Assembly (NCBI GenBank): GCA_964059195.1
Contig: CAXKWD010000006.1
Span: forward strand, 135,406,039 to 135,470,038
DNA length: 64,000 nt
Reading direction: 5' to 3'
Origin: Ectobius pallidus
Lineage: Eukaryota; Arthropoda; Insecta; Blattodea; Ectobiidae
Part shown: piece by piece, positions 36,031 through 46,335 of the stretch
Numbering within the stretch: position 1 is the stretch's first letter
Layout of the letters: each line of letters starts with the position of its first letter
Program-made: the position numbers and the translations under genes
Notes under the pieces: generated by a model
Database searches by the model: none
Told to the model about the DNA's origin: nothing
The model's input: only the letters and a program-made list of their open reading frames with translations

Positions 36031-36799
36031 CCACACTGTACAGTTTTCTAAATTTAAGTTTTAAAAGCTTGTATTAAAGTAGTATTAAATATTTAATATC
36101 TGACTTATAAACGTATTTCTGACTTATTATTTTAATTTTTACTTTGATTTATTTTTAAATATAGACCCATTTGATTATTCCATGAACTTTCAAAATAATG
36201 TATTGTATTGTCATTTATTTTTTAATATTCTTATTACCTTAAAAATAAAATCTCCATACTATACTTCTGAATGGTTCACTCAAATCTGATCATATTAGAA
36301 GAATCAAACAGTGTTGATGCAGAAACGGATTTAGGGCGAAAAAAGTTGAAAAGAAGCCAAGTGAATGTCTGCTGTCCCCTCCGCTTTGGCTGTGAAACTG
36401 ATTTCCAATACATCCATTCATTCATTGATCCCAATAAATTCATAGAACATGCCGCTCTTTCTTTCTGCTCATGAATACTTTACAGCCAGTCTGGTACTGC
36501 TTTTAATTATCACACTATTCCTAAACGACTATTTTCACCTCAAATTCCAAGGCTTCGTTCATGCCAATGTTACAACAACGTTTTCGCTTCATTAGTTCTA
36601 TGTTTTGATTTCCAACGCTTTTGCATTTATACTTCAGGGCTTCCAGTATGCCACTCACAGAGAATTGCCCATCATGTTCCGTGGTGTATGCTAAGCTAAT
36701 AAAATCAGGTAAACTGATGTAAAAAAGTGCCAGTATGTTTTTTTAATCAGTTATGACTGCAATTATGATATGCAGAATATGTTTTTTTAATTGATTTAC
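36031..36799. other. Unassigned sequence
   Basis: No supported feature. Confidence 0.45.
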
Positions 36800-37035
36800 A
36801 AGTTAAGCTCCAGATTTATTCATTAAGCAGGGCTTAGGGAAGAACAAAGGTCTAGTTTTCTTTTTAATCAGATTAAAATCTTCCAGCATCAGCTGAACTG
36901 TACAGATTTTTGATATCTTGACAATCGCACACTCACATAAAAATACGAAAAAGAAAGTGAAATTGGCTGGTTTCGGGATTTGAACCATGGAACTCCATAA
37001 CGTGAGGCCAAAACGTTACCATCTCGGTCACCTGG
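36800..37035 (-). mobile_element. tRNA-derived SINE, minus strand
   Basis: On the minus strand CCAGGTGACCGAGATGGTAA (A-box region) is followed by CATGGTTCAAATCCCGAAAC (B box and T arm) and then GCCAATTTCACTTTCTTTTT. The GCCAATTT after the B box parallels family S1. The 61-codon minus frame at 36803-36988 lies inside it and is not a gene. The left end is approximate. Confidence 0.65.
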
Positions 37036-37194
37036 GTCAGTTTAACGGTCTAGTTGTAAGTTATAAGCGCATGTAAAACAATAGTGTTTTTGGTCAAGCT
37101 ATCTCTATTTTAATTTCCAAAGCCGTAAAATATCACAGTAAAACAATTGACTATGTTGTCATAATAAATGTTTTACTTTTTTTTATATAAATTC

Positions 37195-38060
37195 TTTCGA
37201 ATACGTATATTATCATAAAATAGGCACCAAATTGAGCATTACTCCGAAACAGGTGAACCGATTTCATCCAGTATCAGTAGACCTCTTCCCATGAACACTA
37301 TAAATGTGTATACCAAATTCCATAAAAATCCGGTAAAGCGTATTTGAGTTACCGCGTTTTTAAAATAGACACTAAATTGGGTTTTACTCCGGTACCGGAC
37401 AACCGATTTGGTCCAATATCGGTAGACGTCTTCCCATGTACATTATAAATGGGTATACAAAGTTTCAGGAAAATCCAATAAAGCATATTTGAGTTATCGC
37501 GACTTCTCATATATTAACATAAAAGGCAATAAATTGGGCATGTTTCCGGTACTGGCCAACCGATTTGGTTGAACATCAACAGACGTCTTTCCATGGATAG
37601 TATAAATGCGTATACGAAGTTTCATAAATATCCGATAAGGCGTATTTGAGCTATTGCGCCTTTAAAATATACACTAAATTGGGTTTTACTCCGGTACCGG
37701 TCAACAGATTAGGTTCAAATTTAACAGAGTACTTTTCATGGATGTCATAAATGCGTATACCAAGTTTAATGGAAATCCGATACAGCGTATTTGAATTATG
37801 GCGCCTTTCTATTAGAAAGGCGCCATAATCTATTAAAATAGGCACTAAATTGGGCATTACTCCGGTACCGGTGAACCGATTTGGTTCAATATCAATAGGG
37901 TTCTTCCCATTGACATTATAAATGTGTTTTCCAAGTTTCATGAAAATCCGAAAAAGCGTATTTGAGTTAGAGCGCGTACAGACACACGGACGGACAGACA
38001 GACAGACAGACGGACAGACATTTTTCGTCCCCCACACAATCTCATAAAGTACCATACTGG
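37195..38060. repeat. Repeat D tandem array, five units
   Basis: The landmark ATAAATGxGTAT starts near 37300, 37445, 37602, 37747 and 37918, giving spacings of about 145, 157, 145 and 171 bp. Each unit also has ACTCCGGTACCGG or a variant, CAACCGATTTGGTT, TCTTCCCATG, TTTCATGGAAATCC and GCGTATTTGAGTTA. The right end finishes with a GACGGACAGACAGACA tract and CACAATCTCATAAAGTACC, shared with the single unit at 4946-5150. Spacings not divisible by three argue against coding, despite the 142-codon minus frame. Confidence 0.92.
37795..37829. other. Perfect 15-bp hairpin between repeat D units
   Basis: ATTATGGCGCCTTTC at 37795-37809 and its exact reverse complement at 37815-37829 are separated by TATTA. 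It lies at the junction of the fourth and fifth units of the array and accounts for most of that unit's extra length. Confidence 0.9.
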
Positions 38061-38398
38061 CACTTAATAAACGAACCAATCACTACAAAGTGCACCAAGA
38101 TCACATTATCATTTACAATATCAACATAATGTGCGAAGAAAGATGGACCCGAAAGTTAATGTTCTATCAAAACACGAAATATGCATGCAAATATGCTAAA
38201 AAATTGGTAAAACTTCCGAATTCAATGGAGTATGATTTATCGTTTAAATAATTTGAATAATTTACGTTCTTTAGTTAGTTAAAATATATTATAAATGTAC
38301 AAAAAATAGTACAAATTGTACGAATTACATTACACTACTTTTTAAATAACCAGACTAATGCAAGGAATTTTAGCCAATTTGTAACTAATGAAGTAAAA

Positions 38399-38668
38399 GT
38401 AAAGTGTTCCCTATACAGGCCATGGAGGCCCAGAGGGTTCCAGGAGGTTGAGGCTCCCAGATTTTGGACATTCCGCACGTGAAGGTGGTAAGGTTGTCAG
38501 CCTTACTCACCGGCCGCCTTTACCCCCAGGATTTCTCCTGGTACTCATTTCTGTTAGAGGCTGAGTCGACCCAGGGCCATAGTGCCACCAGAAGGATTAG
38601 GCCTAGTGAAAAAATCCAACGACCTCATCGGGAATCGAACCCGCGACCTTCCGGTTTGTAGCGCAGCG
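38399..38668 (-). mobile_element. tRNA-derived SINE S3 with 12-bp target duplication
   Basis: On the minus strand the head ends GGAAGGTCGCGGGTTCGATT (B box). The body then includes GAGGTCGTTGGATTTTTTCA, the block whose plus-strand text is CTGAGTCGACCCAGGGCC, and a 3' part with GGCCTCCATGGCCTGTATAG. AATGAAGTAAAA flanks it on both sides (38387-38398 and 38669-38680). The plus-strand copy at 59175-59475 matches throughout. The 65-codon plus frame here is the antisense of the SINE. Confidence 0.92.
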
Positions 38669-38737
38669 AATGAAGTAAAACGTGCCTTTAATATTGTACA
38701 ATCAATTCCTATAATATTAGGCTACGTACTACCAATT

Positions 38738-38992
38738 CCGGGGTGCGCGGGCAAAGAGAGTTAAGTACACCATCCTCAAAAATTGAGATGTGTCCATAGA
38801 GTTATAAATAAATATGTTCTCTACATTTGTGTTAAGTCCAGTAAGTCATAATCAGAAACGTATGGTAGTTATGGATGTGTGCCTCATGGGTTCATCCATT
38901 TCTAAAGCTATGTTGGGCTGGTATGGTGTTAAGTCACTCTAATTCTCAGTAACGAGAAAGTGGACTTAACTCTCTTTGCCCGCGCACCCCGG
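38738..38992. mobile_element. MITE family C, short form, 255 bp
   Basis: Terminal inverted repeats begin CCGGGGTGCGCGGGCAAAGA and extend about 28 bp in a perfect or near-perfect match. AATT outside each end also mirrors. Conserved interior blocks are TTGAGATGTGTCCATAGAGT, TGTGTTAAGTCCAGTAAGTC and GCTATGTTGGGCTGGTA. The long copy at 44088-44755 shares the interior. No transposase is present. The superfamily cannot be told from the ends alone. Confidence 0.92.
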
Positions 38993-39148
38993 AATTATTG
39001 TACAGTCAGTTTTGAAAACATTCACATACGCTGTACACATTTGAATTAACAGATACATGCACATTATTTAAAATATGTCAGAAATATGCCGTTAAATGTG
39101 ACAAATTAATAAAATATGAACAATAATTATTTTAATATCAAGCAAATA

Positions 39149-39260
39149 CAGTGCCTTATGTTTGACTCGTGGCCGGCCGGAGTCAGGAACGGTGAGAAGC
39201 ACTGTGCGCAAGCTGCAGCTAACTCCCGTCGGCCGGCCACGAGTCAAAAATAAGGCACTG
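39149..39260. mobile_element. 112-bp foldback MITE, TA target site
   Basis: CAGTGCCTTATGTTTGACTC followed by GTGGCCGGCCG at the left is matched by its reverse complement at the right, an inverted repeat of about 33 bp with one or two mismatches. TA flanks both ends (39147-39148 and 39261-39262). The CAGT start and TA site fit the pogo/Tigger group. Only about 45 bp separate the arms. Confidence 0.9.
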
Positions 39261-39414
39261 TAGATGCACTCTCGCAAAACTAAGAAAATATGCAAAAAAA
39301 AAAATGAAACCATCAATTTCTTGTATTTCTTTCATGTCTTGTGCATATTTTAACACTAGCATGTAATAGAGTGCAGTTATAAAAATATGATTTTTCATAA
39401 ACTTCCGGGCTCTA

Positions 39415-40119
39415 GTTATAACCATAGCAGTCTGTGAACTTCAGTTAGAAACAAATTGTTTGGGACCTATCGAGAGACCTTAAGGATAAATACGGCTAAT
39501 ATCATTTCTCGGAACGCATAAGATAAAAGTGCTATCCATTAAATCCTAAAAACACCGGATCGTTCTCTCAATAAGCTGCATTCCAAATGTGGTCTTGTTT
39601 TGTTTTACTAGTTCGTTCCATTATTTTTAATTTCTTTGATCAATGCAATTCGCTTGAAAGCGAGAGCTTATCAGATCAGCTATTTCATTTTTGCAGTGGA
39701 AAGTAGAGCACTGTCTGTTTACACAGTTCAGGTACCACAGGTGGTCGCCCGAGAGCGAGTAAACGAGTGTGAAGGAAGAACAGAAACAAAGAGTGAGTGT
39801 GTGTGTGCGATGAAGCACCTACATCAACAGAAAAGCGAATCCAGAGGTTATAACGTAAAAGAAACTCAGATTAAGCGTTAATATAAACGAGCAAAGAGGA
39901 AAAGCATTTGGATCGCATTAAGATAACTGGATTAATACATGCATACATTTGAGGCGCAGAGAGATTTTTATGATTATGCAGAGCGATGTAGTTAACTTCA
40001 GGAAATTAAAAATATCATAATCCATGAAAAGTGGAACAATGATCCTCTTTCAAATCGATGTAGATTTTGAACCACTTTTGTTTGTATCTCTCTCTCTCTC
40101 GAATCCTATGCCCCCATTT
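39415..40119. other. Unassigned sequence
   Basis: No gene is supported. The paired frames at 39627-39881 on opposite strands show no domain. Confidence 0.45.
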
Positions 40120-40474
40120 TGTGGCGAAGGGCCTCCAAGTGGAGGTTTCTTTCTGTTTACCTATGTGAATTTTATTACGTTTATTTTTCTAGAGAGGGCT
40201 GGTGGTAAGCCCATCGCCTCACAATCCCCCCCCCCCCGGAAACTAAGGTATTACTTGGACGTGAAAGGGCCGGGAAATTTTGTCCAGCTGCTCTAATTAA
40301 GGCTTGAAGTTCTTTTACGTGGCGTAATACTACGACACGGGCCCCCAGCTTAAAGTCCCTCCCGGGGGACGCCGTGCCCGCATTTTTACGTCGGAAAAAT
40401 CCATCGACCGCGGCCGAGTTTGATCCAGCGACTTTCGGATCCAGAGGCGAGCACGCTACCTCCAGGCCACCGCG
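40120..40474 (-). mobile_element. tRNA-derived SINE S4, minus strand
   Basis: On the minus strand the head reads GTGGCCTGGAGGTAGCGTGC (A box) and then GCTGGATCAAACTCGGCCGC (B-box region). A GC-rich body follows, including GGGACTTTAAGCTGGGGGCC and CACGTCCAAGTAATACCTTA, and the element ends near a purine-rich stretch. It is much GC-richer than its surroundings. No second copy is in the window and the left end is approximate. The 90-codon plus frame is antisense to it. Confidence 0.75.
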
Positions 40475-40874
40475 TATAGGATTGTTTTTTTCTTATTAAC
40501 ATGGTAGTTTATTCAGAATAAAAGCAGATGAAAACTGTAGAGGAATATATTATGGTCGTAAATCCATTTCAGTATAATGCTTATGATGGTAGCAGAAACA
40601 CAAAATTGTGCGATATTTAAATACAAAATCATATATTGAGAATTAATGAAACCCTGCGACTTAATTTTGAATCATATTCTTCAACGGTGATGGATGGATT
40701 ATGAAGAAATGCATTGCAATTAATTTCTACTTGCTGTATGCAATTCTATTCTCGTTAACTATATTATAGTAAGTGAAAAAGACATTTGAGTAAACTATTT
40801 CAACATAAACATTTATCACGACAATAATTTTCACCATAACTATAAGATTTCCTCCATGTTATAGTGTTAATGTT
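40475..40874. other. Unassigned AT-rich sequence
   Basis: No feature supported. Confidence 0.45.
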
Positions 40875-41060
40875 GCTAATGTAGTCCCGAATTCGATCCC
40901 CGTAAGTTCGGATTTTTCCAGAAATAAGGGAGTTTGGATTTGGTTTGAATTAAGAATCTTGAGGAAAACTGAGGAGATATTTTATTAAAGAAATAAGTCC
41001 GGCGAATAAAGCCGTCGTTACTAGCCATGGTGGTAGGCATCCTTATCAAATCTGGAGTTC
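40875..41060 (+). mobile_element. Possible degraded tRNA-SINE
   Basis: CCCGAATTCGATCCCCGTAA near 40886-40905 resembles a B box and T arm, followed by CGGATTTTTCCAGAAATAAG. There is no confirming second copy. Confidence 0.4.
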
Positions 41061-41204
41061 CTCCAACCTTTCAACGAGAGTTGTAACATGCATTGGATTA
41101 TATTCTTGTTATGCAATTCTTAACCAACAATTTATTTAGTTCGTACTGTTCTTTCATATGTAATAAATATAAATTACACTTCTACAATAGGGACATTCCA
41201 CAGT

Positions 41205-41515
41205 AGGCAATGATTCCTGTGGCTCCTACTCCGTGGCGCGACATCCCCGAAGGGACAAGGCCTACCACCCGACCGCTGCGTCATCTACCTATAGGCAGAT
41301 GGCAGGATTGGAGGTATGTGGTCAGTATGTCGACACCCACGGCCGTTAATGGTGGTTTCCATGACCGGAGCCGCTACTTCTCTATCAAGTAGCTCCTCAA
41401 TTTCAGCCAATTAAGTTGAAAGACGGAGGCAGCCGATGATAGGCCTTTCCCTGCAAGGGATGGTTTGGAGATATTACAAATCTCATCAGCAACAGCGCCC
41501 TTGGCAGTCGAATAG
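41205..41515 (+). mobile_element. GC-rich retroelement fragment with AAT-repeat tail
   Basis: This GC-rich block includes TGGCTCCTACTCCGTGGCGC, CATCCCCGAAGGGACAAGGC, CCGACCGCTGCGTCATCTAC and CTGCAAGGGATGGTTTGGAG, and then runs directly into an AAT array. A 52-bp part, CCACCCGACCGCTGCGTCAT onward through AGGATTGGAGGTAT, recurs inverted at 56945-56996. A unit ending in a simple repeat suggests a LINE or SINE 3' end. No protein similarity was recognised. Confidence 0.55.
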
Positions 41516-41517
41516 TA

Positions 41518-41550
<33 letters not shown>

Positions 41551-41607
41551 GTAATAATAGTAATAATAGTAATAATAGTAATAATAGTAATAATAGTAAT
41601 AATAGTA

Positions 41608-41662
<55 letters not shown>

Positions 41663-41702
41663 TAATAATAATGATAATAATGATAATGATAATAATGATA
41701 AT
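41516..41702. repeat. Compound trinucleotide array (AAT/AGT/GAT)
   Basis: About 187 bp of AAT units carry regularly spaced AGT interruptions on the left (a 9-bp AATAATAGT unit repeated about seven times) and GAT interruptions on the right. The long tyrosine, isoleucine and asparagine frames on both strands come from this array. Confidence 0.97.
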
Positions 41703-43015
41703 AAACATCGGCAACATGACCCATGTTATTACATTTTTATAATATAAAGTACTCTTTTAGAAAGTCAATAGGTTTAAATTTAGAAGTAATAATGATAGAA
41801 ATCCTTGGAGTAAATGTTGCTTAACATAATTTGTTTTAGAACTGACAGATAAATATTATCACAAATATTAATTTTTATAAAACCATTTCCATGGCAGTAT
41901 GTGATTTATTGCTGACATATCCTCTCTCTCAACCATGGCTATACATACATTTGTTAAAAGTGAATCAGAGATGAAATAGGGCGCGTCTTATCTTTCACTT
42001 TACGCTTGGAAGTCTTTGATCTTTCAAGTCTTCTTGCGAATGCATTTCTCAAAAGTGTCACGAGAGACCAGTTTGATCTTATTTCATTCAATGCCGTGCG
42101 CCGTTATCCAATTAGCGAATGATTAAATTTCAGAAGAGACTAATAATTCCGTCAGTCAATGAGCTGAATTCCTCGTGTCTCATATTACGTGCCTTTATAA
42201 AATCCAAAGAACTTAGCTGGAAAGTTGAATCCAGTTTGTGTGAATAAATTCCATATAACACCTTCGAACGGTTTCAATGAAGAAATAAGCAGCGAAGTTC
42301 ATTTGATTCTTCATGCAAGGTAATAAAATTACTAAAATATATTTCATTACTCAGAATAAAATATACTCGTCGTTTAAATCTAATGATAAGGGGTAGTAAA
42401 CGTATTTTTAGGTTCTTACAGCTTAGAATGCACCAAACTATAACTGTATATTTACATTTTTCTTTTTCTTGGCTAGTGTCCAAGGTTCCAAGTCCGGGGT
42501 AGTTCTTAGTACTTCATTTGTCCATCACTAAGCAAGGTATGGTTTAGCTATAGGCAGAGGGAATCTAACCTATAAGATCCTTAAAATAAGGGACCAAGGG
42601 ATGTAGAAAAAAATGTTAACAGATCGATAATTGCGCTGAAACACATGAATTGAGTGAATCCCTGAAAGAGTGACCTATCCCATTGTGAAGTATACTTGAG
42701 AACGATATACTTAATTCGAATCCCCATATATTTAATATATGCCCCATTATCATAGCCCTTATTAGAAAGGATTGGTTATGGGTTTGCTCATGTATAAAGT
42801 CAGAAAAGTAAGATTTTTTACAACACACACTACCATAACACATATAATCATGGTAAAATAGTTTTCAGTTAAAGGTTAAACTCTACTTGAAGTGGTAATT
42901 TCAATAGTAGAAAATAATAATGATAATGATAATAATGTTAATCTAAAAAGTAATAACAATAATAGTAGAAATAGTAATATTATTGGACACGTGAAGTCAG
43001 AATGAAAAATTCAAT
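41703..43015. other. Mostly unassigned; short compound microsatellite
   Basis: An AAT/GAT-rich patch lies near 42913-42980. Otherwise nothing is supported. Confidence 0.45.
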
Positions 43016-43240
43016 GACATAGCCGGGATTTGAACCAGGATTTTCGGCTCTCCGTGCCAATGCTCTAACCAACTGAGCTACCATGGCAACGTGCCGGTAC
43101 AACATTAAATTCTCCAACTGACTCACAATCCCAGAATACCACCAGGCGTTCTCAATATGAGATACGAACCCAGTGGCGACTTACAAGCTGTAAGTGCTTA
43201 AAGACCCGGGCTTTATAGTAAACCACTAGTAGGTCACAGT
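43016..43240 (-). mobile_element. tRNA-derived SINE S5, minus strand, with upstream leader
   Basis: The 72-nt tRNA-like domain at 43016-43087 is followed, moving upstream on the minus strand, by the family leader (TCCAACTGACTCACAATCCC in plus-strand text) and CCAGAATACCACCAGGCG. About 140 bp of further sequence then leads to the next S5 unit. This copy shows that the leader seen between the paired copies belongs to the family. Confidence 0.85.
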
Positions 43241-43590
43241 GGAATGATAATTCTTTCACACTGGCCGTGTGTAGGCTAAGATGGACACGTGAAGTCAGAG
43301 TGAAAAATTCAATGCCATAGCCGGGATTTGAACCAGGATTTTCGGCTCTCCGTGCCGATGCTCTAACCAACTGAGCTACCATGGCAACATGCCGGCAACA
43401 TGGGATTGTGAGTCAGTTGGAGAATTTAATGTTGTACCGGCATGTTGCCATGGTAGCTCAGTTGGTTAGAGCATCGGCACGGAGAGCCGAAAATTCTGGA
43501 TCAAATCCTGGCTATGGCATTGTATTTTTCATTCTGACTTCACGTGTCCATCTTAGCCTACATACGGCCAGTGTGAAAGAATTATCATTC
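43241..43590. mobile_element. Near-perfect 350-bp palindrome of two S5 SINEs
   Basis: The left arm (43241-about 43390) and right arm (about 43437-43590) are reverse complements with only a few mismatches over about 150 bp. They are separated by about 46 bp containing GTGAGTCAGTTGGAGAATTT. Each arm holds a complete 72-nt tRNA-like domain (43314-43385 minus and 43447-43518 plus) plus its 3' body with TTCACGTGTCCATCTTAGCC and GGCCAGTGTGAAAGAATTAT. In the plus arm the acceptor GCCATGG pairs with CTATGGC, the D arm is GCTC/GAGC and the anticodon stem is TCGGC/GCCGA. A transcript would fold into a long hairpin. Confidence 0.93.
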
Positions 43591-44087
43591 AATTAAAGTG
43601 TTAGTTTTTATTTCTAAAATAATTCTTGAACAGCTATGACATAAGGAATTAATGAATTATAAAACTGTAGGGATATGTCGCTAATACGATATTGTCAAGA
43701 ATTTGAGTAAGAAAGAATGGGCTGGGAAGCTGGCACAACAAAGTGCAAGATAAGGTTTGAGATGGTGTGAACCCACAGCTCTCAGTATGAAGAGGCTGAG
43801 GGTGGCGATGGACGGATTCCACTCCCTTTCCTCGATCGATTAGCTGGAGATGTCTGATGAGAACAATCTGTCCCTGGCTGAGATTTTCATCCTTTACTCA
43901 CTGGTCCCATACCCTTCCCCAGCTAGTTTCTCTGCAAATAAACCGCAGCAGATATTTTCATCGGAACTACTATTCCAAGCGTCCTCGTGGTTTTAGTCGT
44001 GACTCTGTTCGGTACAAAAGTCGAAGCATGTCGAAACATATCTCTCTTCGGAAAGGACTTAAAGCTACATACCCACATCGGTTAATT
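43591..44087. other. Unassigned sequence
   Basis: No supported gene. The 85-codon plus frame at 43857-44114 runs into MITE C and shows no domain. Confidence 0.45.
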
Positions 44088-44755
44088 CCGGGGTGCGTGG
44101 GCAAAGAGAATTAAGGCCACCATCCTAAAAAATTGAGATATGTCCATAGAGTTATAGATAAAAATGTTCTCTACATTTGTGTTAAGTCCAGTAAGTCATA
44201 TTCAAAATTGTACGGTAGTTATAGATGTGTGCATCATGGGTTTATCCATCTCTAAAGCTATGTTGGGCTGGTACAGGTAGCGCCACGGTTTTTGGCGTAT
44301 GGAAATTTTAATGGACAGCTATGGTGCGAGTCACTTACTTTATCGTGGTCATGGTTTGGTCTAAGGGGGCGTGATGGCACTATCAGAGGAGGGGCATGAT
44401 TCCATTAGAACCAGTGTGAGACACAGGCTGAAGCTCGAAGAATGATGCAACTTGATATTGGAGATGTATAAACACACTGCTCGAGATGCACTGTAACGTA
44501 TTCCAATGTTATGCTTAATCAGCACTATGTGCGTATGTGTCATACGGTGATGAAAGATAACATTATGAGGGGGGTTAGCTACACCCTCAAGGGCATACAC
44601 CAATATTCCTGGCGAACCCGGGGGGCTAGCTGGCTAGCTACGCACTCAAGGACATATGCCAATATTGCTGGCGAGGCCTAGGCTATATAGTGTAAGTCAC
44701 TCTAATTCTCAGACACAAGAAAGTGAACTTAACTCTCTTTGCCCGCGCACCCCGG
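44088..44755. mobile_element. MITE family C, long form, 668 bp
   Basis: It has the same ends as 38738-38992 (CCGGGGTGCGTGGGCAAAGA at the left, matching at the right) and the same flanking interior. An additional roughly 415 bp lies between GGCTGGTA (ending 44273) and the shared GTAAGTCACTCTAATTCTCA block. The extra part contains a 59-bp imperfect tandem duplication (around 44573-44690, with CTCAAGGRCATA and CCAATATTSCTGGCGA). Either the short form is a deletion derivative or this copy acquired an insertion. The 80-codon minus frame inside shows no transposase motif. Confidence 0.88.
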
Positions 44756-46327
44756 AGTTTCCGGCGGCTTCAAGTCTGCCTAGTCCGTAAGGAAATTTGC
44801 TTCTGTTGTGAGTGTGAAAGGTTCATCTAAAGATAAGTGTTTTATTGGATTTGTTTTTGAAAATTGTTTTTATCGATGGTGCATTAAGCAACAAGCCTAT
44901 TACTTTTATTAAGATACGAGTATCTTTATGAAACGAGCAACGCGAGTTTTTTAATTTTCATACGGGTATCTTAATTACATTTTAGGCAAGTTGCATATGA
45001 CTGTTTTTGTTCTACCATAATTACTATCAATGTGTAAAACTTGAGATTTTAGATTCACACATACAAACGGCAACAGGCCCGCCATGACCTTCGCATTAAG
45101 ATGGTTGACGTAGTTCTTGTCTTCTACGAGAGATGGCAGCCTACGGCGTCCGTAAATTCGAAGCTTCATTTTGCTTTTATCTTCAAACCAACGGATTTTG
45201 ACAACTCGAAATGAATTCATTTTAGTATGATATTAGAATTAACACGAACAGAATTGATTTTATTTTAAATACAGGCTATTTATTACGCAGATTTTAGCTG
45301 TTACTCTCAATGTCCCAAGATCGTTCTGTGTTCGATAAAAATCGATACCACAACGCGGTCGTAATTGAAATCTTTATCGTTCTGGATATCACCATTATGA
45401 TACTGTTACGTCACCCGTAATAAGCATATTATAGAATGATAGAAATTAACTTAGCCATGGGACTATTATTACAGGAAGAAGCGCAGCTTACTGGGAAAGC
45501 AAAAAGAGTAAATTGTGGTAAAAAGAAATGGTTCCAAGGTAAAATAAAAATGTTCTTATATCATGGATCTGCCCATATTTTTTCCAGATTCTGATGGTCA
45601 AGGTTCTGTTGGTTGATGTAAACTGTATAATCGCTCTTGATCGAAGTTTGCTGAAAACAGCGTTCAGTTGTAATCCCTCGTTCACAAACAGAGAGATCGA
45701 AAAAGAGACAGAAAGACAGGTAAAGAAAGAGTAGGATTTCTGTGCTATTAATGAACGTGCTCCGGAAATGCAAAGCAGCACTAAGAAGCCCGAAATTTCA
45801 AGAGCTGGATAGTAGATAATACTTCCGAGATGTCCTACCAAGTTCCTAACAAAGGACTATATTCCTAGCGTCCGCAGACGATTTAGTCAAAAGTGATCGT
45901 TCCTGATTACTCAACATCTCGGCGCTACTCGGGACACCGCTGCTTCACAGCAATCCTATCTAGGTTTAACCTAGCAGAGGATTACCTCTGCTACTGTGAA
46001 GACTGTTAGCCTGATACAATGTACCATGTCCTCTATAGGCTACATGCGCGAGATAAGGGGAAGCACGTATTACCTTAAGAGAGGTCGCGAGGTTTCCTTC
46101 ACTCGGCCAGGTGAATACCAGATCAGAGACAAGATGAACAAGAATAAAATTAATAGAACAAATGTCAAACTAAATTTACCAAACGTTTTCTCTGTGTTCT
46201 ATAATCAAGAGGTGACGCGACGGTCTTAGAACAAATGCGAAATCGGTTATTGTACCGGAGATATACCCTATGGCTTTAATTTGGGAACTGGACTGCGGCG
46301 AATATACGTGGGACATGGAAAGCGATA
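44756..46327. other. Unassigned sequence
   Basis: An inverted AAGATAC-type pair around 44911-44977 flanks CGAGCAACGCGAGTTTTTTA, and an 81-codon minus frame follows at 44975-45220. The pair may be the end of an element, but no second copy was found. Nothing else is supported. Confidence 0.4.
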
Positions 46328-46335
46328 TGTGCAGG

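Noticed and set aside
37651..38079. 142-codon minus-strand frame with a repeated motif
   Set aside because: It translates the repeat D units; unit spacings are not multiples of three and the single copy at 4946-5150 does not keep the frame.
39404..39414. TCCGGGCTCTA as the right end of the hAT-like element starting at 33033
   Set aside because: It is more than 6 kb away with several intact unrelated elements between, and only 11 bp match.
41374..41747. Long tyrosine-, isoleucine- and asparagine-rich frames on both strands
   Set aside because: They are artefacts of the AAT/AGT/GAT array.
43447..43518. 72-nt cloverleaf-compatible sequence as a functional tRNA gene (anticodon position GGA)
   Set aside because: The base before the anticodon is C rather than the invariant U, the T stem carries a mismatch, several diverged copies exist, and each is joined to the same non-tRNA body. 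It is a SINE head.
43152..43596. Two frames encoding similar peptides beginning MVAQLVRASARRAE or containing that text
   Set aside because: They are the translation of S5 SINE heads in opposite orientations; the repeated peptide reflects repeated DNA.
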